A stretch of DNA of 13,329 bases, taken from an uncultured Peptococcaceae bacterium. Lineage in GTDB: Bacteria; Bacillota; Desulfotomaculia; Desulfotomaculales; Desulfallaceae. Below are positions 7,511-13,329 of the stretch, piece after piece. A model generated the notes under the pieces. The model did not search any database and was not told the origin of the DNA. It worked only from the letters and a program-made list of their open reading frames with translations. Made by a program: the position numbers and the translations under genes. Every line of letters begins with the position of its first letter. Position 1 is the stretch's first letter. Location: NCBI GenBank assembly GCA_913064925.1, contig CAJYBN010000066.1, positions 1-13,329 of the forward strand, read 5' to 3'.

Positions 7511-7542
7511 TAGTAAACCATAATTTAAATTAAAGTTAACAA
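7511..7542 (+). promoter_or_regulatory. BirA-type biotin operator 2
   Basis: TAGTAAACC (7511-7519), a 14-nt AT-rich spacer and AGTTAACAA (7534-7542) form a second, slightly less perfect BirA dyad. It starts 83 bp after operator 1 starts and lies in the transcribed leader. Confidence 0.8.
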
Positions 7543-7560
7543 TAACCGGAGAGAATGCCT

Positions 7561-7834
7561 GTGTGTCAAGAACTATACAGCATTAGAATGCGTGCTGCCT
7601 AGGGTAGGTGTCAAGATTACTTAGAAGGTAGGAAACTGGCCCAGAAGGTTCTGCAACTGACTGGAATTGAACGCCGAAGAGGCAGGATATTTTTCATCGA
7701 CCCGGCCTTTGGGAAAACCGGAAGAAATCATAACAATATTGGAACAAAAATCTTACCTTATTTCCAAATTGGGTTCCATTTACGGTGAAATGACCTTTGA
7801 GAACTTCAAAAAATTGAGGAGCATTAACCAATGA
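7561..7834 (+). pseudogene. bioW: broken bioW (6-carboxyhexanoate--CoA ligase): internal deletion, stop and frameshift
   Basis: BioW makes pimeloyl-CoA, the substrate of BioF. Only its ends remain. After GGAGAG (7548-7553) a GTG start gives CQELYSIRMRAA, the BioW N-terminus (YSVRMRAS in B. subtilis), then TAG at 7600-7602. In the same frame comes DYLEGRKLAQKVL..GRIFFID (7615-7699), matching the BioW C-terminal GYVAGKKM..RVFFID. Past about 7700 the sense frame shifts by one, to LGKPEEIITILEQKSYLIS and the ending FKKLRSINQ. About 190 codons of the middle, including the catalytic core, are missing. The old stop (7832-7834) overlaps the bioF ATG as ATGA, so bioW was once translationally coupled to bioF. 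The fragment still carries the bioF ribosome-binding site. Confidence 0.85.
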
Positions 7835-8997
7835 ATTTTTTAGAAGAGGAATTAGCTTATCTTCAAGAGCATCATCTTTACCGCTGGCTCAACAGGATGG
7901 ACGATTCCCAGGCTGCCCGGACGGTAATTAACGGGAAACAATCCATTTTGCTTTCTTCCAATAACTACCTGGGCCTTACCGAACACCCTGAGCTAAAAGC
8001 AGCAGCCCGGCAAGCTGTAACCCGGTGGGGTACCGGTGCGGGAGGTTCACGTTTAACTACCGGCAACTTAAGGCTTCACGAAGAACTGGAAAATACCATT
8101 GCCCGCTTTAAAAGGACCGAAGCAGCCATTGTTTTTAATACCGGTTACATGGCCAACTTGGGGGCAATAACCGCCTTGGCAGGAAAAAACGACTTAATCC
8201 TGAGTGACGAGCTCAATCACGCCAGTATAATCGATGGGTGCCGCCTGAGCCGGGCAGAAATTAAAATTTTCCCCCATAAAGATACCCGGGCTCTGGAAAA
8301 GTTATTACAACAAGCTCAAGGATATCGCCGGCGCCTCATTGTAACCGATGGGGTTTTCAGCATGGACGGTGACCTGGCCCCACTGCCTCGGTTGGTGGAA
8401 CTAGCAGAAAAATACCGTGCCTTGTTAATGGTGGATGATGCCCACGCCACCGGGGTACTGGGCTACCGGGGAGCGGGTACGGCAGATCATTTTAACCTTG
8501 AAGGCAAGATCCATATTCAAATGGGGACTTTGAGCAAGGCGGTGGGTAGTGCCGGCGGTTACATTGCCGGCTCCCGAAAGCTAATTGATTACCTGAGAAA
8601 CAAAGCCCGCAGTTTTATTTTTTCTACTGCCCTTCCCCCGGCTGTAATTGCCGCTGCTACGACAGCTTTCAGGGTTATTGAAGAGAACCCGCAAATACGG
8701 GAAAATCTATGGGCTAACGCCCGTTATCTAAGATCTGGGCTCAAACAAATGGGGTATTCCATCTTGGCCGAAGAGTCACCTATAATTCCCATATTTATTG
8801 GTGATGCGGGCAAAACCATGAAAATGGCCGAAAAATTATTTACCCTGGGGGTGTTTGCCCCGGGTATCAGACCACCCACAGTGCCGCCTGGCACCAGCAG
8901 GATCAGGGTCACGGTGATGGCCACTCATACCAGGGAGGACCTGGATAGGGCGCTTTCGGCCTTTATGCAGGCCGGCAAAGAATTAGGAATTATCTGA
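7831..8997 (+). CDS. bioF: 8-amino-7-oxononanoate synthase BioF
   Basis: BioF is a PLP enzyme that condenses a pimeloyl thioester with L-alanine to 8-amino-7-oxononanoate (KAPA). The 388-residue length is normal. Family features are SSNNYLGL (42-49), GTGAGGSRLTTGN (67-79), the PLP-stacking His130 in ELNHASIIDG, VDDAHATG (201-208) with Asp202, and the Schiff-base Lys236 in MGTLSKAVGSAGG. The ATG at 7831 follows GAGGAG at 7816-7821, which lies in the bioW remnant. It is now the first intact gene of the bio operon. With bioW dead, it must use pimeloyl-ACP or pimeloyl-CoA made elsewhere. It is close to 2-amino-3-ketobutyrate CoA ligase in sequence, but the operon settles the role. Confidence 0.96.
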   Translation: MNFLEEELAYLQEHHLYRWLNRMDDSQAARTVINGKQSILLSSNNYLGLTEHPELKAAARQAVTRWGTGAGGSRLTTGNLRLHEELENTIARFKRTEAAIVFNTGYMANLGAITALAGKNDLILSDELNHASIIDGCRLSRAEIKIFPHKDTRALEKLLQQAQGYRRRLIVTDGVFSMDGDLAPLPRLVELAEKYRALLMVDDAHATGVLGYRGAGTADHFNLEGKIHIQMGTLSKAVGSAGGYIAGSRKLIDYLRNKARSFIFSTALPPAVIAAATTAFRVIEENPQIRENLWANARYLRSGLKQMGYSILAEESPIIPIFIGDAGKTMKMAEKLFTLGVFAPGIRPPTVPPGTSRIRVTVMATHTREDLDRALSAFMQAGKELGII

Positions 8998-9014
8998 AAC
9001 AAGGAGCGAATAAG

Positions 9015-9764
9015 ATGCAAGGTTATTTTATCACCGGCACTGACACCGGTGTAGGAAAAACGGTTGTCACAGCTGGGATTGCAGCAAACCTGAAACAGAG
9101 GGGAATAAATGTAGGGATTATGAAGCCCGTTCAGACGGGAAGCATAACAACCCGCCAGGGCCTGGTAGCACCGGATGCCTTGTTTGCCTTGACGGTAGCA
9201 GGAATTGTGGACGAAATGGAACTGGTCAGCCCGTACCGCCTCAAACCACCTCTGGCTCCACGAATAGCCGCCGAACTTACCGGTACCGCCATTGACCTGG
9301 CAAAGATAAACCGGGCTTACCGGGAATTATGTAGACGGCATGATTTCATGTTAGTGGAAGGGGCTGGCGGAATCATGGTACCTATAACGGGCCGGTTTTT
9401 AATGGCCGACCTGATCAAAGCCTTTGACCTCCCTGTCCTCATTGTGGCAAGGCCCGGCCTGGGTACGGTAAATCACACCTTGTTAACCGTTGAATACGCG
9501 AAATCCAGGGGAATCCACGTTGCCGGCATAATTATTAACGGGCTAAATGAAAAAGAGGCTGGCACGGCGGAGAAAACAAATCCCGGGCTGATTGCCGAAT
9601 TATCAGGAGTTCCTGTGATTGGGATTATACCTTATGATGCCGGTATAGACATGGATACGGGTAAGCCGGGCCGGGTTATCCAATTGGTCGAAACTGGAAT
9701 CAAGTGGGAGATGATTTCCCCGCCCAACATAAGGGGGGCGGCTGGTGAATATCAAGGAAATTGA
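9015..9764 (+). CDS. bioD: dethiobiotin synthetase BioD
   Basis: BioD closes the ureido ring: ATP-dependent carboxylation of 7,8-diaminononanoate (DAPA) to dethiobiotin. The 249-residue protein begins MQGYFITGTDTGVGKT, with the P-loop at 8-16 (Lys15), then MKPVQTG (36-42, Lys37) and VEGAGGIMVPI (114-124), all diagnostic. The start follows AAGGAG (9001-9006) and lies 17 nt after the bioF stop. The C-terminal about 25 residues after GIDMDTGKPG are less conserved, as usual. Confidence 0.95.
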   Translation: MQGYFITGTDTGVGKTVVTAGIAANLKQRGINVGIMKPVQTGSITTRQGLVAPDALFALTVAGIVDEMELVSPYRLKPPLAPRIAAELTGTAIDLAKINRAYRELCRRHDFMLVEGAGGIMVPITGRFLMADLIKAFDLPVLIVARPGLGTVNHTLLTVEYAKSRGIHVAGIIINGLNEKEAGTAEKTNPGLIAELSGVPVIGIIPYDAGIDMDTGKPGRVIQLVETGIKWEMISPPNIRGAAGEYQGN

Positions 9765-9783
9765 GGCCAAAGGAGGATATATT

Positions 9784-11163
9784 ATGGGTAATATAAAACC
9801 GGAACAACTGGAACTATGGGATAAGGAATACATATGGCACCCCTTTACGCAAATGAGCGAATACCGGAAGGAAAAATCTTTGATTATTGAGCGGGGGGAA
9901 GGAAGTTATCTTTTTGACGTGGAGGGCAACAAATACCTGGACGGCATCTCCTCCCTGTGGGTAACGGTGCACGGGCACGGAAAAGAAGAGATAAACCGGG
10001 TCATTAAAAAACAACTGGATAAAGTGGCTCACAGCACTCTGCTGGGCCTGGCCAATATCCCTTCAATACTCCTGGCCAAAAAATTGGTGGAAATAACTCC
10101 CGAAGGCCTGAATAAGGTTTTCTATTCTGAAAGCGGCTCCACCGCGGTGGAAATCGCCCTTAAAATAGCTTACCAGTACTGGCAGCAAAAAGACGGGGGG
10201 AAGTATAAATCCAAGCGCAAATTCATATCCCTGGTAAATGCTTACCACGGGGATACCATCGGCTCGGTAAGCGTGGGCGGCATAGACCTGTTCCATAAAA
10301 TATTCGCCCCCCTGCTTTTTGAAACCATAAGCGCCCCTGCCCCCTACTGCTACCGCTGCCCGCTGGATTTAACCGCTGAAAACTGTTCCATGCAGTGCGC
10401 CGGCCACCTGGAATCCATTCTGGCTGCTCACCAGGATGAAATAGCGGGAGTAGTTATTGAACCTTTGGTACAGGGCGCGGCAGGCATGATTGTGGCGCCG
10501 GAAGGCTACCTGACAAGGGTGCGGGAACTTTGTACCAGGTATAATGTTTTGTTGATTGCAGATGAAGTAGCCGTAGGCTTTGGCCGCACGGGAAAAATGT
10601 TTGCCTGTGAACACGAGGATGTAAAACCGGATATAATGTGCCTGGCCAAGGGCATAACCGGTGGCTATTTACCGCTGGCGGCGACTTTAACCACAGACGA
10701 AATTTATAATGCTTTTTTGGGAAGAATTGAGGAATTTAAGACTTTCTTCCACGGTCATACCTATACAGGCAATCCCCTGGGCTGTGCCGCTGCCCTGGCC
10801 AACCTGGAGCTCTTTGAAAAAGAAAATTTGCTTGATGCCCTGCAAGAAAAGATTTCTTTCTTGAGTGAAGGTCTGAAGAAATTTAAAACACTTAACCACG
10901 TGGGTGATGTAAGGCAGAAAGGAATGATGGTGGGAATTGAACTGGTGGAAAATAAAGAAACCAAAGAACCCTTCCCCGTGGAGGCCAATATCCCCCACCG
11001 GGTAATACTGGAGGCCAGAAAAAACGGCCTGATTATCCGGCCCCTGGGCAATGTTATCGTGCTCATGCCCATTCTTTCCATGAGCCTGCCCGAATTACAA
11101 GCAGTTCTCGATATAACTTACGCGGCCATCAAAAAGGTAACCGGGGAGAAATATCTATGCTGA
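9784..11163 (+). CDS. bioA: adenosylmethionine--8-amino-7-oxononanoate aminotransferase BioA
   Basis: BioA transfers an amino group to KAPA, giving DAPA, normally from S-adenosylmethionine. The 459-residue protein shows IWHPFTQM (17-24), SESGSTAVEIALK (115-127), ADEVAVGFGRTG (259-270), the PLP Lys289 in LAKGITGGYLP and FHGHTYTGNPLGCAAALA (322-339). The ATG at 9784 has AGGAGG at 9771-9776. The frame is open to a GTG at 9745, but that would overlap bioD and lacks a good site. Codons 335-364 are duplicated at 5835-5924. The stop overlaps bioB by 7 nt. Some family members use lysine rather than SAM; the donor here cannot be told. Confidence 0.96.
   Translation: MGNIKPEQLELWDKEYIWHPFTQMSEYRKEKSLIIERGEGSYLFDVEGNKYLDGISSLWVTVHGHGKEEINRVIKKQLDKVAHSTLLGLANIPSILLAKKLVEITPEGLNKVFYSESGSTAVEIALKIAYQYWQQKDGGKYKSKRKFISLVNAYHGDTIGSVSVGGIDLFHKIFAPLLFETISAPAPYCYRCPLDLTAENCSMQCAGHLESILAAHQDEIAGVVIEPLVQGAAGMIVAPEGYLTRVRELCTRYNVLLIADEVAVGFGRTGKMFACEHEDVKPDIMCLAKGITGGYLPLAATLTTDEIYNAFLGRIEEFKTFFHGHTYTGNPLGCAAALANLELFEKENLLDALQEKISFLSEGLKKFKTLNHVGDVRQKGMMVGIELVENKETKEPFPVEANIPHRVILEARKNGLIIRPLGNVIVLMPILSMSLPELQAVLDITYAAIKKVTGEKYLC
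10786..10875 (+). repeat. bioA-internal member of the 90-bp repeat pair
   Basis: This is the parental copy of the block found at 5835-5924 (89/90 identical, direct orientation, 4951 bp apart). Here it is part of the intact bioA frame. Confidence 0.95.
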
Positions 11164-12122
11164 GTAATCTCGAAAGAAAAATTACCGAAGGACGGCCTGT
11201 TACCAAGGAAGAAGCATTAAGCCTTATAGAAATGAAAGGCACGGAAATATATGACCTGCTGGCCCTCGCCAACCGGGTTACCCGCCTCTTTGCCGGAAAC
11301 AAGGTAGAACTGTGCGCCATAATTAACGCCCGGTCGGGCCACTGCAGTGAAGACTGCGCCTTTTGCGCCCAATCAGCCCATTACAATACCAACATTAATA
11401 CCTACCCCATGTTACAGCCGGAGGAAATCCTCCGCCAGGCCATTAAAACAGAAGAATCCGGCGTAAAGCGATTTGCCATTGTCACCAGCGGCAGGGGTAT
11501 TACAGGCCGCGACCTGGAAACAGTACTGGAAACCCTTCGCCTCTTGCGCCGGGAAACAAACCTCCAGCTATGCGCCTCCCTTGGTATTATCAACGAAAAA
11601 CAGGCCGCTATGCTCGCGGAGGCAGGACTAACAACCTATCATCACAACCTGGAAACAGCCCCCGGCTATTTTGAAAACATTTGCACCACCCATACTTACC
11701 GGGACAGGGTGGAAACCATTAAGGTCGCCAAAAGGGCCGGTTTACGAGTATGCGCCGGGGGAATCCTGGGCCTGGGTGAATCCCCGGAGCAGCAGGTGGA
11801 ACTTGCTCTGGAATTAAGAAGGCTGGATATAGATTCCGTGCCCTTAAACTTTTTAAATCCCATTGCCGGTACCCGCTTAGAAAACCAGCCCGGTTTGCCC
11901 CCTTTGCAATTACTTTGGGCCATAGCTGTCTTCCGCCTGGTGTTACCCCGGGCGGTACTGCGCTTGTGCGGCGGAAGGAAAGAAGGCCTGCGCCGCCTGC
12001 AGCCCCTGGCCTTCCTGGCCGGGGCAAACGGGCTTATGGTGGGCAATTATTTGACCACAACTGGTGAAACATTGCAAGACGACCTGCAAATGCTCAAAGA
12101 CCTTAACTTGGTTACAATATAA
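11157..12122 (+). CDS. bioB: biotin synthase BioB, apparently of the anaerobe type with a variant auxiliary-cluster site
   Basis: BioB is a radical SAM enzyme that inserts sulfur into dethiobiotin, the last step. The 321-residue protein has the [4Fe-4S] motif CSEDCAFC (Cys63, 67, 70), YHHNLETAP (161-169), VPLNFLNPIAGT (228-239) and a C-terminal LxPLAFLAGANGLMVGNYLTT region. In classical BioB the auxiliary [2Fe-2S] cluster is held by three Cys and an Arg. Here the first Cys position (RFC in E. coli, TYCIVASG in B. subtilis) is Ala106 in KRFAIVTSG. Cys139 and Cys199 are present, and Cys271 appears in RLCGGRK beside Arg274. This pattern suggests the variant class of obligate anaerobes. The start ATG at 11157 lies inside the bioA end (7-nt overlap) with GGGGAG at 11143-11148, so it is translationally coupled. 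Confidence 0.95.
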   Translation: MLSNLERKITEGRPVTKEEALSLIEMKGTEIYDLLALANRVTRLFAGNKVELCAIINARSGHCSEDCAFCAQSAHYNTNINTYPMLQPEEILRQAIKTEESGVKRFAIVTSGRGITGRDLETVLETLRLLRRETNLQLCASLGIINEKQAAMLAEAGLTTYHHNLETAPGYFENICTTHTYRDRVETIKVAKRAGLRVCAGGILGLGESPEQQVELALELRRLDIDSVPLNFLNPIAGTRLENQPGLPPLQLLWAIAVFRLVLPRAVLRLCGGRKEGLRRLQPLAFLAGANGLMVGNYLTTTGETLQDDLQMLKDLNLVTI

Positions 12123-12158
12123 GATTTCTGGCAACGGGTAGTGGACTTGTTTTAGAAA

Positions 12159-12189
12159 AGCCGGGCTGCCATGAATAAGGCACCCGGCT
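12159..12189 (+). terminator. probable terminator of the bio operon
   Basis: AGCCGGG (12159-12165), a bulged C and TGCC pair with GGCA and CCCGGCT (12179-12189) across an 8-nt loop. ATTTATA follows. The stem is strong but the T-tract is poor. It starts 36 nt after the bioB stop. Confidence 0.7.
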
Positions 12190-12200
12190 ATTTATACAGC

Positions 12201-12420
12201 TCAAAGTGGTGGATACCGGTATTTTCCCCTGCAGGCCAAAATTTCAGCCCGAGCTTCCAGCAACTTTTCTTTGAATACGATGGTAAACCAGGCCGCTCGG
12301 TTTTTGATTGGCGGGTACACTCTAGCTTTATCTGCTACCTTGCAGATTGCTTCGATCATTTCCTCCCGGTTGAAATTCAGATCCCGGGCCATTTTTAATG
12401 CCGCTGGCAATAAATCATAT
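12201..12420 (-). pseudogene. C-terminal fragment of an unidentified reverse-strand gene
   Basis: On the - strand the frame reads LLPAALKMARDLNFNREEM, then a Lys/Glu-rich helical stretch with NRAAWFTIVFKEKLLEARAE, ending at a TGA at 12201. It has protein-like composition. Its 5' end is lost where it meets the oppositely oriented transposase fragment near 12411-12420. The style is reminiscent of C-terminal helices of DnaD/replication-type or HTH proteins carried on mobile DNA in this group, but I do not recognise it firmly. Confidence 0.4.
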
Positions 12421-12567
12421 GACGAAGAGGGTGTTTATGTTTACGAAGATGGTGTTGCGGTGGCAGAGGCGGTGCCAGTTAATTTTGCTGACAATGCTAA
12501 GATAAAAAGGGAGCGCTCCCTCTCTTTTCGGAACATGCTCAAAGGCGGGGAGGATGAAAATGTATAA
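12411..12567 (+). pseudogene. C-terminal fragment of a DDE (Mu/TniA-like) transposase
   Basis: The last about 50 codons of a transposase remain: DEEGVYVYEDGVAVAEA, VNFADNAKIKRE, SLSFRNML and a stop at 12565-12567. The beta-barrel-like tail followed by a basic end is what two-gene transposons with an AAA ATPase partner carry. Its stop overlaps the ATPase start by 8 nt. The left junction with the reverse-strand fragment is near 12411. The catalytic domain is gone. Confidence 0.6.
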
Positions 12568-12750
12568 GGCTTTTTATTCTCTTTCCAGGTACCCTTTTGG
12601 CAAGGATTTAAAAACCGCTGACGCGTTTTCTTCCACGGCATTTGCCGAAACTTTAGCCAGATTGGATTATTAAAACGGGTAAAGGGTATGGGTTTGTTGG
12701 TTGGCGAGCCGGGGTCAGGTAAAACATTTGCCCTGCGGGCCTTAAATCTA
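12560..12750 (+). pseudogene. frameshifted 5' part of a TniB/ExeA-like transposition AAA ATPase
   Basis: After GGGGAGG (12547-12553) an ATG opens MYKAFYSLSRYPFGKD..AFAETLARLDY, the typical start of ExeA/TniB-type ATPases that serve as transposition partners. The frame ends at TAA 12671-12673. Moving back one base (TTA at 12670) restores the expected LKRVKGMGLLVGEPGSGKT with a Walker A at about 12703-12726. A single lost T in the TTAAAA run therefore broke the gene. Homology stops near 12750, where group II intron sequence begins. The remaining ATPase domain is absent. Confidence 0.75.
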
Positions 12751-12757
12751 AAAATTT

Positions 12758-12807
12758 ACGTACGGATCTGTGAGGGGTGTATGCCGTGAGGCATACATCT
12801 ACTCGAT
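12758..12807 (+). mobile_element. 3' end of a group II intron (domain V 3' half and domain VI)
   Basis: ACGTACGGATCTGTG (12758-12772) matches the 3' strand of group II domain V. It is followed by a hairpin that fits domain VI: 12772-12785 pairs with 12790-12804, capped by a GTGA loop, with one unpaired adenosine, A12801, on the 3' side. The bulged A is the branch point in this RNA class, and the intron would end about GAT at 12807. Domains I-IV, the intron-encoded protein and the 5' half of domain V are missing: the sequence upstream of 12750 belongs to the transposition ATPase. Confidence 0.7.
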
Positions 12808-12826
12808 TATTTACCCCAACAAATAG

Positions 12827-12931
12827 CAGGAGCGCAAGCTCCTGTGCGTGGAGAGGACTTTTGCCGGGTTCTTCCGCCGGGTGAAAAATAGCGAAACAGC
12901 CGGCTACCCCAGGTTCAGGGGTAAAGGTTAA
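12827..12931 (+). pseudogene. TnpB (IS200/IS605 OrfB) fragment
   Basis: Between stops the frame reads VERTFAGFFRRVKN, then GYPRFRGKG, a well-known segment near the N-terminal third of TnpB RNA-guided nucleases. A stop follows at 12929-12931. Nothing of the RuvC or zinc-finger parts is present. The first 18 nt form a perfect 7-bp hairpin with a GCAA loop (12827-12844), so the preceding residues are probably not TnpB. Confidence 0.7.
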
Positions 12932-13154
12932 ACAAACTGGTAAGGGGCCAAATGAAAATAGAGAAGGATCCTGTAGCTTTTTAATTAGAAAAATCCGTCT
13001 TTGAGAACTCAATTATTGACTATAAATGCCGGTCTTCGGACGTTGGATTTTATAAAGAGACATAAAAATGGCAATAAGATGCCCGGGACCCTTATAAGGG
13101 CTTATATAGCATAATCACAATATAAAAAGTATGTGCATTCAAAACGGACTGGAC
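12932..13154. other. AT-rich non-coding stretch beside the IS110-type gene
   Basis: No gene is seen. It contains the perfect 12-bp palindrome CCCTTATAAGGG (13089-13100). If the adjacent element is IS110-like, part of this stretch is its 3' non-coding end. I could not place the element boundary. Confidence 0.4.
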
Positions 13155-13329
13155 TTAAGCTGGCTTTCCGTCAGGAAGATTAATAACGTATCCTTTCTTT
13201 GTAAGAAGTTTAATTGCTGCATCTTCAGGACTTTTGGGTTGCTTCTTTTTGAAGTAATCGTCGCCAAGTTCATCGTAAGGCATTTTGCGACTTAACATGT
13301 AATAGATAATGATCAGAATTTCATGGGCA
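13155..13329 (-). CDS. C-terminus of an IS110-family transposase (partial, runs off the right edge)
   Basis: On the - strand the frame is open from the window edge to TAA (13155-13157) and reads AHEILIIIYYMLSRKMPY, then DELGDDYFKKKQP and a short basic tail ending GKPA. The pattern AH.ILviiYymL....Y.eLG.dYf is the end of IS110/IS1111-family transposases (DEDD recombinases guided by a bridge RNA from the element's non-coding end). Only about 57 codons are inside the window, so whether the element is intact is unknown. Confidence 0.7.
   Translation of the reverse strand, partial: AHEILIIIYYMLSRKMPYDELGDDYFKKKQPKSPEDAAIKLLTKKGYVINLPDGKPA

Noticed and set aside
7322..7513. 63-codon frame over the bio promoter region
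   Set aside because: It runs across BirA operator 1 and the promoter, has no ribosome-binding site and no protein-like content.
12171..12398. 75-codon plus-strand frame after bioB
   Set aside because: It begins in the terminator loop and is opposite the more protein-like reverse-strand fragment.
12653..13012. 119-codon minus-strand frame
   Set aside because: It lies opposite the ATPase, intron and TnpB fragments, which are recognised on the plus strand; its product looks like a shadow.

Overview
The window looks like a chromosomal segment of a Gram-positive anaerobe of the Peptococcaceae / Desulfotomaculum-Pelotomaculum kind. This is an inference from strong Shine-Dalgarno sites, consensus SigA-type promoters, a glmS ribozyme, BirA-type operators, a bioW-type biotin operon and the kinds of mobile-element debris present. 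The housekeeping genes are GC-rich. They are interrupted by a visibly AT-rich island (about 5.93-7.33 kb) and ended by a patch of broken mobile elements (about 12.2-13.3 kb).

Left part (1-4423): the 3' end of a YhaN-like ATPase gene, then glmM behind a perfect TTGACA/TATAAT promoter, a degenerate 12-bp tandem repeat, a glmS self-cleaving ribozyme with an unusually long P1 arm, a terminator-like hairpin, and glmS. GlmS makes glucosamine-6-phosphate and GlmM isomerises it to glucosamine-1-phosphate, so these are two successive steps toward UDP-GlcNAc for peptidoglycan. The ribozyme feeds back on the first.

Middle part (4424-7330): a probable type II toxin-antitoxin pair with its own promoter, operator-like dyad and terminator; a stretch of gene debris, including a 90-bp near-exact copy of an internal piece of bioA from the same window; then an AT-rich pair of divergent membrane-protein genes. 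One of these is a CPBP-family protein that has lost both expected catalytic histidines. The pair is bracketed by an 11-bp direct repeat.

Right part (7330-12190): a biotin operon with two BirA-type operators around its promoter, a broken bioW (internal deletion, stop codon and frameshift), then intact bioF, bioD, bioA and bioB, tightly spaced, with a hairpin at the end. BioF, BioA, BioD and BioB carry out the four steps from a pimeloyl thioester to biotin. Because the pimeloyl-CoA ligase gene is dead, the pimeloyl precursor must come from elsewhere. BioB lacks the first classical auxiliary-cluster cysteine and has another cysteine near the conserved arginine, which suggests the anaerobe-type enzyme with a different auxiliary cluster.

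End (12190-13329): overlapping fragments of an unidentified reverse-strand gene, a DDE transposase C-terminus with its frameshifted AAA ATPase partner, the 3' end of a group II intron (domain VI with a bulged A), a TnpB fragment, and the C-terminus of an IS110-family transposase running off the right edge.
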